A stretch of 64,000 nt of DNA from Streptomyces durocortorensis (GTDB taxonomy: Bacteria; Actinomycetota; Actinomycetes; Streptomycetales; Streptomycetaceae), in assembly GCF_031760065.1 (NCBI RefSeq), contig NZ_CP134500.1:4092001-4156000 (forward strand), read 5' to 3'. The position numbers and the translations under genes are program-made. The notes beneath the pieces were generated by a model, which made no database searches, was not told the origin of the DNA, and saw nothing but the letters and a program-made list of their open reading frames with translations. Below are positions 43,341 through 51,666 of this stretch, one piece after another. Numbering within the stretch: the first letter of the stretch is position 1; each line of letters begins with the position of its first letter.

Positions 43341-44645
43341 TCAGCCGATCACGTTGTCCACACCCTTCCTCGCCGTCTGCCACGCCTTGTCCGACGAGAC
43401 TCCCTTGCGCTCGACCTCGCTCAGCGCGTTCGTGATCTGCTGCATCACGTTCTGGTCGTGCACACCCAGCACCTGTACCGGGGACTCCTTCGCCGCGTCA
43501 CCGAAGATCCGGCCGATCGGAGCGCCCGAGAAGTACTCGTCCTTCGCGTCCGCGATCGTCTCGATGGCGCCCGTCGAGGACGGGAAGTTGCCCTGCTTCT
43601 GGAAGACCTTCGCCTGCTGCTCGGGGGCGGTCAGCCACTTGATGAGCGCGTACGCCTCCTTCTTGTGCTTGGCCGCACGCGGGATCGACAGGTACGAGCC
43701 GCCCCAGTTGCCCGCGCCGCCGGGCAGCTTGGCGATGTCCCACTTGCCCTTGCCGCCGTCACCGGCCTGGCCCTTGACGTAGCCGAGCATCCAGGCAGGG
43801 CAGGGGATCGTGGCGAACGAACCGGCCGAGAACGCCTGGTTCCACTGCGGGGACCACTGGTCGAGCTTGGCGCTCAGGCCCGCCTCGGCCGCCTCCACCG
43901 AGGTGTCCCAGGCCTCCTTGACCGCCGGGTTCCTGTCGTAGATCAGCTCGCCGGAAGCGTCGTAGTACCGCTCCTCCTCCTGGCCGATCATGATTCCGTA
44001 GAGCGAGCCGACACTGTCCAGCCAGGCGCTCTTGGCGGGGGCCTTCTTCTTGTACTCCTTGCCCAGCTCCAGGTAGCCGTCCCAGGTGGCCCACCTCTTC
44101 GCGAGCTCCTCGCGGTCCGTGGGCAGCCCGGCCTGCTCGAAGAGGTCGGTGCGGTAGCACATCGCCTCGGGGCCGACGTCCGTGCCGAGGCCGAGGATCT
44201 TGCCGTCCTTCGTGGTCGCCGCCGACCACTTGGCCTCGGCGAACTCGCCCTTGAGCCGGTCGGCCCCGAACTCCTTCAGGTCCTGGAACTTGTCGGACTG
44301 CTGCTGGGTGACGGAGGCGATCCGGCCCACCTCGACGCCCTGCACGTCCGCGAGACCGCCGCCGCCCGCGAGGCGGGTCTGGAGCGACTTCCAGTAGTCC
44401 GCCTCGTCCTGGGTGTCGCTCTGCTTGATCTTCACGCCCGGGTTGAGCTTCTCGTACTCCTCGTACAGCCCGGCCTCCTTGAAGCCGAACGATCCGAAGA
44501 GGTCGACGGTGAGCGTGACCTTTCCGCCCGCGCCGTCGGCGGAGTCCGGCGAGTCGCTGGACCCGCAGGCGGCGAGGAGCGCCCCGGCGAGGACGACCGC
44601 GCCGAGGCGGGCAGTGGCTCTCTTGGCGGCTCGGGCGATGGGCAT
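43341..44645 (-). CDS. Oligosaccharide-binding lipoprotein of the ABC importer
   Basis: The 434-residue family-1 solute-binding protein has a signal peptide with lipobox LLAAC (Cys about 27). It continues VTLTVDLFGSFGFKEAGLYE, LADVQGVEVGRIA, GLGTDVGPEAMCYRTDLFEQ and NWGGSYLSIP. It resembles CebE, which binds cellobiose and cellotriose, but the linked GH81 enzyme suggests beta-1,3-linked ligands. It heads the four-gene operon and is divergent from the glucanase gene. A LacI-type operator lies 38 bases upstream of its ATG. Confidence 0.93.
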   Translation of the reverse strand: MPIARAAKRATARLGAVVLAGALLAACGSSDSPDSADGAGGKVTLTVDLFGSFGFKEAGLYEEYEKLNPGVKIKQSDTQDEADYWKSLQTRLAGGGGLADVQGVEVGRIASVTQQQSDKFQDLKEFGADRLKGEFAEAKWSAATTKDGKILGLGTDVGPEAMCYRTDLFEQAGLPTDREELAKRWATWDGYLELGKEYKKKAPAKSAWLDSVGSLYGIMIGQEEERYYDASGELIYDRNPAVKEAWDTSVEAAEAGLSAKLDQWSPQWNQAFSAGSFATIPCPAWMLGYVKGQAGDGGKGKWDIAKLPGGAGNWGGSYLSIPRAAKHKKEAYALIKWLTAPEQQAKVFQKQGNFPSSTGAIETIADAKDEYFSGAPIGRIFGDAAKESPVQVLGVHDQNVMQQITNALSEVERKGVSSDKAWQTARKGVDNVIG

Positions 44646-44682
44646 GGGAAGCCTCCCTTGGCTTCGGGATGAACCGAGCGCC

Positions 44683-44698
44683 TTGAGAGCGCTCTCAA
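44683..44698. promoter_or_regulatory. LacI-type operator 1
   Basis: TTGAGAGCGCTCTCAA is a perfect 16-bp palindrome related to the CebR box TGGGAGCGCTCCCA. It lies in front of the binding-protein gene. Confidence 0.85.
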
Positions 44699-44845
44699 AA
44701 CCTGATCTGGAGCGTCCCCCACCGCCCTCGCTCCGTCAAGACTCGAACACATAACGGCTTGGCGTCCCGCCCAATCGACGCCCAACTGCCAAGCGTGTGC
44801 GTTCTCTTGACACTCACGTTTCAGGAGTTTTACGTTCCTTGGCAC

Positions 44846-44862
44846 TTGAGAGCGCTCTCGAA
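44846..44862. promoter_or_regulatory. LacI-type operator 2
   Basis: TTGAGAGCGCTCTCGAA has the same core GAGAGCGCTCTC with one outer mismatch, 37 bases before the glucanase GTG. Confidence 0.85.
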
Positions 44863-44898
44863 GGCGCTCTTCGCCCCCCCATGATCGAGGTGCTGCTC

Positions 44899-47715
44899 GT
44901 GCGAACCTCCCTCTCCGGACTCGCCTCCAGAGGCGCTCCCAGAATCACCACCAGACCCGCTGCGGCGGCACTCCTCGCCGTCGCCGTGGCCGCCGTGGGC
45001 CTGGGCCCCGCCGCCTCCCCCGCGGCGGCCGCCACCATCCCCGCCGGTTCCGGCAGCTACACCGACTCCCGCCCCGCCGGCACCTCGGGCCCGACGACCA
45101 ACACCGGGGCGCCCGTCACCCCCAAGGTCACCGCGGCCGCGAAGGACAAGCCGGTCCCGACCAACGACTGGTGGTCCTCGCTCGCCTTCCAGCGCTACGG
45201 CGACAACCCGTACTCCACCCCCATGTACGGCCACCCGCTCACCTACCAGGCGACCTCCGGCGGACTGGAGGTCGGCTACCCGACCACCCCCGCGATCGTC
45301 GGCGACGGCAGGCAGTACGAGTACGCCCACAAAGCCGACCTCACCGTCGGCCTGAGCGGCCTGAACTCGCCCGACACCAAGGCCGACGACTGGTCCGACT
45401 GGACGGTGACGCCCTACTGGGCGGACGGCTCCCGCACCTTCCGGGCCACCATCGGGCACGGCATGCCCTTCGTATACGCCAAGGGCTCCGGCGGCGACGC
45501 CCGCGTCACGACCGCCTCCGCGCCCACGGTCTTCTCCGACCAGGGCAACGTCCTCGGCATCACGGTCGCCGGTCACCACTACGCCCTCTTCGCCCCGACC
45601 GGCAGCGACTGGAACATCTCCGGCTCCACGATCACCGCGGGTCTCGGCGGGAAGGACTACTTCTCGCTCGCGGTCCTGCCCTCCACCGACGCGCTCGCCA
45701 CCTACCGGAAGTACGCGTTCAGTTTCGTCACCGGCTCCCGGGTGGCGTGGCAGTCCACCGGCGGCGACGTGCGGGCGACCTACACGCTCACCACCGAGGC
45801 CGAGGAGGGCACCGAGCGCGGCACGCTCCAGGCCCTCTACCGCCACCAGTGGCTGCACACCACCGACGCGCTGACCCCGTACACGTACGTGTCGCCGCGC
45901 GGCACGATGAAGGTGCGCGAGTCCGCCTCCTTCACCACCAGCCAGCGCAGCAGCGGCGTGGTGCCCGCGCTGCCCGCGACCAGCGGTGTCGACACGGCGC
46001 GGCTGACCGGGTACCTCAACGAGGTCGCGAACGCGTCCGACCCGTTCTCGGGGGCCACGGACACCTACTGGACCGGCAAGGCGCTCGGCCGTCTCGCCCA
46101 GCTGGTGCCCGTCGCCGACCAGATCGGCGAGACCGCCACCCGCGACAAGCTCCTCGGCCTGATGAAGGGCCGACTCCAGGAGTGGTTCACGGCGGGCGGG
46201 GCCAGCGAGTTCAGCTACGACAAGGACTGGAAGACCCTCACCGGCTACCCGGCCTCGTACGGCAGCGACACCGAGCTCAACGACCACCACTTCCACTACA
46301 GCTACTACGTCTACGCGGCGGCGATCATCGCCCAGTACGACCAGGCCTGGGTCGCCGACTCGGCCTGGGGCACGATGATCAAGCACCTGATCCGCGACAC
46401 CGCCAACCCCAGCCGCACCGACGCCGCCTACCCCTTCCTGCGCGGCTTCGACGTGTACGCGGGCCACAGCTGGGCCTCCGGCCACCAGGGCTTCGCGGCG
46501 GGCAACAACCAGGAGTCCTCGTCGGAGTCCATCAACCTCAGCGCGGGACTCGTCCTCTGGGGCGCGGCGACCGGCGACACCGCCCTGCGCGACCTCGGCA
46601 GCTACCTGCTGACGACGGAGTCGGAGGCGATCACCCAGTACTGGTTCGACGCCTCGCAGGAGGTCTTCCCCGCCTCCTTCGGCCACGACACCGTCGGCAT
46701 GGTCTGGGGCAGCGGCGGCGCTTACGCCACCTGGTGGACCGCGAACCCGGAGGAGATCCACGGCATCAACGTCCTTCCGGTCACCGGTGGTTCACTGCAC
46801 CTGGCCCGCGAGAAGGCGGCGATCAAGCGGAACATCGCCGAGATGGAACGGAACAACGGCGGCCCGGCCCAGGAGTGGCGTGACCTGCTCTGGGAGTTCG
46901 AGGCACTGTCCGACCCGGCCGCGGCGAAGGCCAAGTGGGACGCCGCGAACGGGAACTACGCACCGGAGGCGGGTGAGTCCAAGGCGCACACCTACCACTG
47001 GATCAACACCCTGAACACGGTCGGCGCCCCGGACATGACCGTCAGCGGCGACCTGCCCACCTCCGCCGTCTTCTCGAAGGACGGCACCCGCACCTACACC
47101 GCGCACAACCACAGCTCCTCCGCACGTACGGTGACCTTCTCCGACGGCAAGACCCTGTCCGTACCGGCCCGCTCCACGGCCACGAGCACGGGCCCCGGCG
47201 GCGGAGACCCGGACCCGGGGGAGCCCGGCCCGTCCACCGGCAACACCTTCCGGCTCAAGACCGGCGGCATCCTCACCACCGCCACCACCGACCCGGCGGG
47301 CGCGGACACCCTGGCCTCGGCCGGCGGCGTCAACCGGGACGGCACGCCGTACCGCCCCACGGCCTACGAGATCAAGAACGTCGACGGCGAACTCGCCGGC
47401 GGGGCCGCCACGTCCTTCCGCCTCCGGGTCGACGCGGGCACGACGGTCGGGCTCGCCCCGCAGGTCCGGGTCAGCTACGACCTGACCGGCGACGGCACGT
47501 TCGACCGGGTGGAGACCTTCCGCTACTTCGCGACCGACCCGGTCGCGGGCTGGGAGGAGTACACCCAGGCGGTCGGCACCCAGGCCGTCACGGGCAGCCT
47601 GGGCGACCTCAGGGGCGGCACGGTCCGCCTGGAGATCTGGAACGCGCTCGGCAACGACACGTCGCAGGTTCAGACGGGGACGGAAGCGGCGGTGCTGAGG
47701 ATTCCGTACGAGTAA
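44899..47715 (+). CDS. Secreted GH81 endo-beta-1,3-glucanase with C-terminal module
   Basis: The 938-residue enzyme has a signal peptide (hydrophobic AAALLAVAVAAVGLG, cleavage near AAAA-TIP) and a GH81 catalytic domain: NDWWSSLAFQRYGDNPYSTP, MYGHPLTYQ, ELNDHHFHYSYYVYAAAIIA, and the catalytic Glu region GNNQESSSESINLSAGLVLW. A Pro/Gly linker (GGGDPDPGEPGPSTG) leads to a C-terminal beta-rich domain of about 150 residues that probably binds glucan. It cuts laminarin or fungal and callose walls endolytically. GTG 44899 follows GAGGTG at the right distance; ATG 44881 is an alternative. Control by the LacI operator upstream fits induction by oligosaccharides. Confidence 0.92.
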   Translation: MRTSLSGLASRGAPRITTRPAAAALLAVAVAAVGLGPAASPAAAATIPAGSGSYTDSRPAGTSGPTTNTGAPVTPKVTAAAKDKPVPTNDWWSSLAFQRYGDNPYSTPMYGHPLTYQATSGGLEVGYPTTPAIVGDGRQYEYAHKADLTVGLSGLNSPDTKADDWSDWTVTPYWADGSRTFRATIGHGMPFVYAKGSGGDARVTTASAPTVFSDQGNVLGITVAGHHYALFAPTGSDWNISGSTITAGLGGKDYFSLAVLPSTDALATYRKYAFSFVTGSRVAWQSTGGDVRATYTLTTEAEEGTERGTLQALYRHQWLHTTDALTPYTYVSPRGTMKVRESASFTTSQRSSGVVPALPATSGVDTARLTGYLNEVANASDPFSGATDTYWTGKALGRLAQLVPVADQIGETATRDKLLGLMKGRLQEWFTAGGASEFSYDKDWKTLTGYPASYGSDTELNDHHFHYSYYVYAAAIIAQYDQAWVADSAWGTMIKHLIRDTANPSRTDAAYPFLRGFDVYAGHSWASGHQGFAAGNNQESSSESINLSAGLVLWGAATGDTALRDLGSYLLTTESEAITQYWFDASQEVFPASFGHDTVGMVWGSGGAYATWWTANPEEIHGINVLPVTGGSLHLAREKAAIKRNIAEMERNNGGPAQEWRDLLWEFEALSDPAAAKAKWDAANGNYAPEAGESKAHTYHWINTLNTVGAPDMTVSGDLPTSAVFSKDGTRTYTAHNHSSSARTVTFSDGKTLSVPARSTATSTGPGGGDPDPGEPGPSTGNTFRLKTGGILTTATTDPAGADTLASAGGVNRDGTPYRPTAYEIKNVDGELAGGAATSFRLRVDAGTTVGLAPQVRVSYDLTGDGTFDRVETFRYFATDPVAGWEEYTQAVGTQAVTGSLGDLRGGTVRLEIWNALGNDTSQVQTGTEAAVLRIPYE

Positions 47716-47718
47716 GCG

Positions 47719-47751
47719 GTACGGGCAACCCGTAGGGCCCTTGGCCCGTAC
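47719..47751. terminator. Hairpin between glucanase and repressor genes
   Basis: GTACGGGC (47719-47726) pairs with GCCCGTAC (47744-47751) across a 17-base loop, between converging genes. Confidence 0.55.
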
Positions 47752-47785
47752 GGAACGGAAGCAGGTGCGGCGGGTCTCCGGCTCC

Positions 47786-48865
47786 TCAGGCGGAGGCCCG
47801 TCGCACGAGCGTGGTCGGTGTGATCACCGACTCGGGGACATCGCCGCTGCCCGTACGGTCCCGGTCCAGCGCGCGCAGCAGCAGCCGGGCCATCAGCCGC
47901 CCCTGCGCCTCGATCTCCTGGCTGACGGTGGTCAGCGGTGGATCGGTCTGCTCGGCAACCGATTCCATGTCGTCGAACCCCACCAGCGCCACCTGCTCCG
48001 GCACCGAGATCCCGCGCTCGCGCAGCACCCGCAACGCGCCGGAGGCCATCAGGTCGTTGGCGACGAACACCGCGTCCAGGTCGGGCCGCCTCTCCAGCAG
48101 CTCGGCCATCGCCCGCGCCCCGCTCTCCACGGTGAACGCCCCCTCGGCGACGAGCGTCGGGTCCACGTCCAGCAGCACGTCCCGATAACCGTCCAGCCGG
48201 TCCATCGCCGAGGTCTGGTCGGCGGGCCCGCCGATGTGCGCGATGCGCTCCCGCCCGAGGTCCTTCAGATACCGCACGGCCAGCCGCGCCCCGCCCCGGT
48301 TGTCCGCGTCGACATACGGGACGGCCTGGTCACCCGGGTCGGCGGTCCAGCCGGGTCGCCCGCCGTACACCGCCGGGATGCCGGCCCGCCGGGTGATCGC
48401 GGGCACCGGGTCGTCGGTGTGCAGCGAGAACGCGAGCGCCCCGTCCACGTGCCCGCCGGACAGATACCGGGCGATCCGGTCGAAGTCCCCGGGCCCCTCC
48501 ACCAGCAGCAGGACGAGCTGGGTGTCGTGGGCGGTGAGCTCCTTGCTGATGCCCCTGATCTGCTGCGAGAAGAAGGGGTCCGAGAAGAACCGCGTCTCCG
48601 GCTCCGCGATGACGACCGCCACGGCCCCGGTCCGACGCGTGACGAGGGTCCGCGCGGCGTGGTTCGGGATGTACCCGAGCTCCTCGACCGCCCGGAGCAC
48701 CTTGTCCACCAGGGGCTTGCGGACGCCGTCGCCCCCGTTGACGACCCGCGAGGCGGTGGCCCGGGAAACCCCCGCACGCGCCGCGACGGCTTCCAGGGTG
48801 GGCCGGGACCCGGGAGACTGCTCGGGCAAGGCGGTCGCTCCTCGTCGACGGGGCAGCGGCGACAC
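47786..48865 (-). CDS. LacI-family repressor of the glucan regulon
   Basis: The 359-residue regulator has the LacI helix-turn-helix and hinge (RPTLEAVAARAGVSRATASR, VVNGGDGVRKPLVDKVLRAV, EELGYIPNHAARTLVTRRTG) and a periplasmic-binding-like effector domain (FFSDPFFSQQIRGISKEL, VDADNRGGARLAVRYL, DAVFVANDLMASGALRVL). The homology to CebR and the three TGAGAGCGCTC-type sites at the importer, glucanase and its own promoter make it the local repressor, released by a beta-glucoside disaccharide. About 20 residues precede the HTH. Confidence 0.93.
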   Translation of the reverse strand: MSPLPRRRGATALPEQSPGSRPTLEAVAARAGVSRATASRVVNGGDGVRKPLVDKVLRAVEELGYIPNHAARTLVTRRTGAVAVVIAEPETRFFSDPFFSQQIRGISKELTAHDTQLVLLLVEGPGDFDRIARYLSGGHVDGALAFSLHTDDPVPAITRRAGIPAVYGGRPGWTADPGDQAVPYVDADNRGGARLAVRYLKDLGRERIAHIGGPADQTSAMDRLDGYRDVLLDVDPTLVAEGAFTVESGARAMAELLERRPDLDAVFVANDLMASGALRVLRERGISVPEQVALVGFDDMESVAEQTDPPLTTVSQEIEAQGRLMARLLLRALDRDRTGSGDVPESVITPTTLVRRASA

Positions 48866-48911
48866 GCGGTCGCCGTCTCGCCTACAGCCTAGCGCCGGGC
48901 ACCCACAGGGC

Positions 48912-48925
48912 TGAGAGCGCTCCCA
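48912..48925. promoter_or_regulatory. LacI-type operator 3 (autoregulation)
   Basis: TGAGAGCGCTCCCA, a hybrid of the local and CebR consensus forms, lies 47 bases upstream of the repressor start. Confidence 0.8.
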
Positions 48926-48955
48926 GGGGAGGCCCCGCGTCCGCTTGGGCCCGCT

Positions 48956-49279
48956 TCAGCCCTGCTTGAGGTCCGCGATGAAGGAGCTCCAGGCGGCGGT
49001 ACGGAAGAGGAGGGCGGGGCCGTCGGTGACCTTGGAGTCGCGGACGGGGACGAGGTCGGGGACGCCGTCGAGGACTTCGAGGCAGTCACCGCCGTCGCCG
49101 CCGCTGTGGGTGGACTTGCGCCAGGTGCCGACTTCGAGGCAGTTGCCCCCGCTGCCTCCGCTGTAGGACGACTTGTGCCAGGTGGCGACCTCTACACAGT
49201 TGCCGCCGTCGCCGCCGCTGTACGACGACTTCTGCCAGGTCGCCGTCGACAGGTCGTAGTCAGAGCTGCTGAGCTTCAT
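48956..49279 (-). CDS. DUF397 protein with three tandem units
   Basis: The 107-residue protein contains three 19-residue copies of the DUF397 motif in a row: TWQKSSYSGGDGGNCVEV, TWHKSSYSGGSGGNCLEV and TWRKSTHSGGDGGDCLEV. A single normal C-terminal stretch VPVRDSKVTDGPALLFRTAA follows. Usual DUF397 proteins of about 60-80 residues have one such motif. These proteins pair with Scr1/WhiJ-type helix-turn-helix regulators in development and in toxin-antitoxin-like modules. It overlaps the upstream regulator gene by 20 bases and is co-translated. Confidence 0.9.
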   Translation of the reverse strand: MKLSSSDYDLSTATWQKSSYSGGDGGNCVEVATWHKSSYSGGSGGNCLEVGTWRKSTHSGGDGGDCLEVLDGVPDLVPVRDSKVTDGPALLFRTAAWSSFIADLKQG

Positions 49280-50120
49280 CGTCGTATTCCTTTGCCGCCG
49301 ACTCGATCCAGTCCAGAGATGCGGCCGGTGAGAGTGCGCTGGCCACGAGGAGATCGTAGGTCAGTTCGTACTGGCGAACAGTGGCCGGATCGTCCTTCAA
49401 CTGCCCGACGCCCAGGCCGTCGACGTAGGCCAGGGGCGGTTCGTCGGCGAAGGCCATGAGCTTGAGCGGGCCGGTCAGGGCAGCATGCGCCCCGGCCGAG
49501 AACGGCAGCACCTGCACGATGACCCGCCGCTGCCTGATCAGTGTCGCGAGGTGCCGAAGAGCTTCCGCCATCACGGCGGGGCCGCCCACCGTGCGCCGCA
49601 GCGTTGCCTCGTCGAGGACGGCCCACAACAAGGGCTTCGTTGGATGGGCCAGCAGCTGCGTCCGCTCCAGCCGACCGACGACCAAGTCGTGGATGACGCT
49701 GTCGACGGCGGTCGGCTGGTAGGCGTGGAACACCGCCCGCGCGTACGCCTCGGTCTGAAGCAGCCCCGGGATCAGCTGAGGGGAGTACTGCTTGATGACC
49801 TCCGCCCGGGCCTCCGCCTCCGCCGCCTCCGCGAAGTGGTCCGGGTACTTCGACTTCTTCAGGGCCGCGCAGTTGCGGGTGAAGAAGCCGCCCGTGTCGA
49901 GGATCTCGTCCAGCTTCACGGCCTGGTCCATCTGCATGCGGCGGACGCCGGACTCCAGCTGACCGATGAACGAGCCGCTGACGAAGAGCGGGGCCCCCAG
50001 CTCGGTCTGGGAGAGACCGGCCGCCTCTCTCCGGTGGCGTAACTCCGCCCCCAGCAGAGCCCTCGGTGACGAAGAAGGGTCGAGTTCTTTCGGACCAGGC
50101 AAGGCAACTCCCGATGGCAC
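49260..50120 (-). CDS. Helix-turn-helix regulator, Scr1/WhiJ type (DUF5753)
   Basis: The 286-residue protein has an N-terminal XRE helix-turn-helix (LLGAELRHRREAAGLSQTEL, FVSGSFIGQLESGVRRMQMD) and a C-terminal DUF5753 domain (QYSPQLIPGLLQTEAYARAV, LDEATLRRTVGGPAVMAEAL, PFSAGAHAALTGPLKLMAF). This family, expanded in Streptomyces, works with DUF397 partners to control differentiation; WhiJ is the best known. ATG 50120 is assumed. The pair is divergent from two small genes. Confidence 0.9.
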   Translation of the reverse strand: MPSGVALPGPKELDPSSSPRALLGAELRHRREAAGLSQTELGAPLFVSGSFIGQLESGVRRMQMDQAVKLDEILDTGGFFTRNCAALKKSKYPDHFAEAAEAEARAEVIKQYSPQLIPGLLQTEAYARAVFHAYQPTAVDSVIHDLVVGRLERTQLLAHPTKPLLWAVLDEATLRRTVGGPAVMAEALRHLATLIRQRRVIVQVLPFSAGAHAALTGPLKLMAFADEPPLAYVDGLGVGQLKDDPATVRQYELTYDLLVASALSPAASLDWIESAAKEYDDEAQQL

Positions 50121-50215
50121 TCGTGCGGTTGTTGGAACCGCGCCTCTTCCAGGCTAGCGGCGCGTTGGACACGCTGGGTATGCATTCCCATTACTCAGAG
50201 TGGAAGGTGTGCACC

Positions 50216-50458
50216 ATGGAAGCGACGGAGCGGCGCAGGGCGGCGGCGGACAGAGTGCGGACGGCGGAGGACGCGGTGGCGCAGCTGAAGGAAGGGCTCG
50301 CGGAGTTCGGACTGAAGCTGCCGTCGCTGCGGATCGATCCCGTCTCGTGCGCGGGCAACGAGCCGACGCCGTTGGTGGACCTGGGCCGCTGCAACATCGA
50401 CACCGCGTTGCGGCTGTGCGAGGTGCTGGCGGAGAAGGAGAGCGGTCATGACGGGTGA
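50216..50458 (+). CDS. Small hypothetical protein
   Basis: The 80-residue protein MEATERRRAAADRVRTAEDA... is helical at the N-terminus, with LKEGLAEFGLKLPSLRIDPV, CAGNEPTPLVDLGRCNIDTA and ALRLCEVLAEKES. Similar proteins accompany WhiJ/DUF397 loci in Streptomyces; function unknown. ATG 50216 follows GGAAGG; an upstream ATG at 50183 is possible. Its end overlaps the next gene by 11 bases. Confidence 0.8.
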   Translation: MEATERRRAAADRVRTAEDAVAQLKEGLAEFGLKLPSLRIDPVSCAGNEPTPLVDLGRCNIDTALRLCEVLAEKESGHDG

Positions 50459-50684
50459 GGGACTTGAGTCGTGTACGCCCGAGCCGGGGTCGTTCGCGGT
50501 GGACGAGCGGGACGGGCGGGTCGGCAGGGTGATGGGCCGGGTCGGGCCGTACGTACAGCTGAGGCCGCCGGGCGGCGGGCCCGAGTGGGACTGTCCGCCG
50601 GAGGTGGTGCGGCCCGCGCCACCGGGGGTGGTGCTGCGGGCCCGGGTGACCGAGATCAACCGGGAGGGGCAGCTGCCACGCTGA
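50448..50684 (+). CDS. Small hypothetical protein, SH3-like
   Basis: The 78-residue protein contains GSFAVDERDGRVGRVMGRVG, PYVQLRPPGGGPEWDCPPEV and RARVTEINREGQLPR, a short beta-rich pattern seen in many Streptomyces small proteins next to regulators. ATG 50448 follows GGAGAAGGAG and overlaps the preceding gene, so the two are coupled. Function unknown. Confidence 0.8.
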   Translation: MTGEGLESCTPEPGSFAVDERDGRVGRVMGRVGPYVQLRPPGGGPEWDCPPEVVRPAPPGVVLRARVTEINREGQLPR

Positions 50685-50690
50685 GGCGCG

Positions 50691-50730
50691 GTGGGCCGGT
50701 GGGCCGGTGGGCCGGTGGGCCGGTGGGCCG
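50691..50730 (+). repeat. Five exact tandem copies of an 8-bp unit
   Basis: GTGGGCCG is repeated five times head to tail directly after the small-gene pair. Not in a reading frame; likely polymorphic in copy number. Confidence 0.9.
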
Positions 50731-50998
50731 GTCGCGGTCGGGCCCACCGCCGCTCGGAGGCGTGTGCGGGGGCGCAGGCTGCGGAACGCCATGTGGTGCG
50801 CGGAAAGTTGCTCGTGGCGCGCCGGGCTCTCGGCCTGTCGATGGCGCTCCGGGGAGTCCTCGACCTGCGGAACGGCCGCGTCTGTTGAGGGCTGCGTGCC
50901 CGGGCCACCCGTACGTGGGACGCTGGTGAGAAGCGGCGTACAGCCGCGAAAGCCCCGATCTAGCCTTCTCGGCAAGGCCACGGAAGAAGGGACCCGCG
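50731..50998. other. Intergenic stretch, no gene seen
   Basis: No frame here has a recognisable domain or ribosome binding site. The final 40 bases before 50999 contain GGAAGAAGGGACCCGCG, the binding site of the following gene. Confidence 0.4.
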
Positions 50999-51616
50999 AT
51001 GACCGCAGCGTTCGTCGAGGACGGCCAGGCATCGGATGGGCACGCGTGGGACTACCTGCTGCAGACATGGCGTGAACTGGACGTGCCCGAAGGGTGGCGC
51101 GCCGAGATCGACGAGGGGCAGATCGTCTTGGTACCACCGCCGCACGCGCACCACAATGGCATTGCCGCCAAAGTGCGGCGCAGGCTCTACGCGACGTTGC
51201 CCGAGGACCTGGAGATCTACCAGACCCTCGGCATCCATGTAGCCCCGCTCGGCAAGCTGTACGTCCCCGACCTGGTGGTGATGCCAGGGGAGCTGATCGC
51301 CGCCGCCGATCCCGAGACCAGTGATCCGATGGACGCCTCGGAGGCGTTGCTCGTCGTCGAGATCACGTCGAAGGGCAACGCGCGGGAGGACCGCACCAAG
51401 AAGTACCGCGCGTATGCCCGTGCGGGTGTTCCGATGTACCTGCTGATCGACCGGTTCGACACCCGGGGCCCGATGGCCACGCTGTTCACGGAGCCGAGCG
51501 AGGACGGTACGTACAAGCACACGGACGCGGTGCCGTTCGGTAAGCCGCTGGTCGTGCCGCCGCCGTTCGACGTCTCGCTCCGGACGGGCGAGTTCCCGGG
51601 GCCCGCCGCACCGTAG
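50999..51616 (+). CDS. Uma2-family (DUF820) putative endonuclease
   Basis: The 205-residue protein follows the Uma2 pattern: GWRAEIDEGQIVLVPPPHAH, YVPDLVVMPGELIAAADPET, ALLVVEITSKGNAREDRTKK (acidic core), YRAYARAGVPMYLLIDRFDT. It is the second member of this family in the window and more standard than the one at 31.9 kb. ATG 50999 follows GAAGGGAC. It ends 8 bases before a very strong hairpin. Confidence 0.92.
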   Translation: MTAAFVEDGQASDGHAWDYLLQTWRELDVPEGWRAEIDEGQIVLVPPPHAHHNGIAAKVRRRLYATLPEDLEIYQTLGIHVAPLGKLYVPDLVVMPGELIAAADPETSDPMDASEALLVVEITSKGNAREDRTKKYRAYARAGVPMYLLIDRFDTRGPMATLFTEPSEDGTYKHTDAVPFGKPLVVPPPFDVSLRTGEFPGPAAP

Positions 51617-51623
51617 GCTCATC

Positions 51624-51662
51624 GGCCGCCCCACCCGGGGCGTCGCCCCGGGTGGGGCGGCC
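51624..51662. terminator. 18-bp bidirectional terminator
   Basis: A perfect 18-bp stem starting GGCCGCCCCACCCGGGGC (51624-51641 with 51645-51662) and a 3-base loop separates convergent genes; both stops lie within 10 bases. Confidence 0.92.
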
Positions 51663-51666
51663 CGCC

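Noticed and set aside
42205..43383. Longer N-terminus for the first permease (start at 43383)
   Set aside because: The added 66 residues are translated from the G-rich spacer as Pro/Leu runs; GTG 43185 is the natural start.
50691..50730. CRISPR-like array
   Set aside because: Unit is 8 bp with no spacers; a plain microsatellite. No other repeat in the window has CRISPR architecture.
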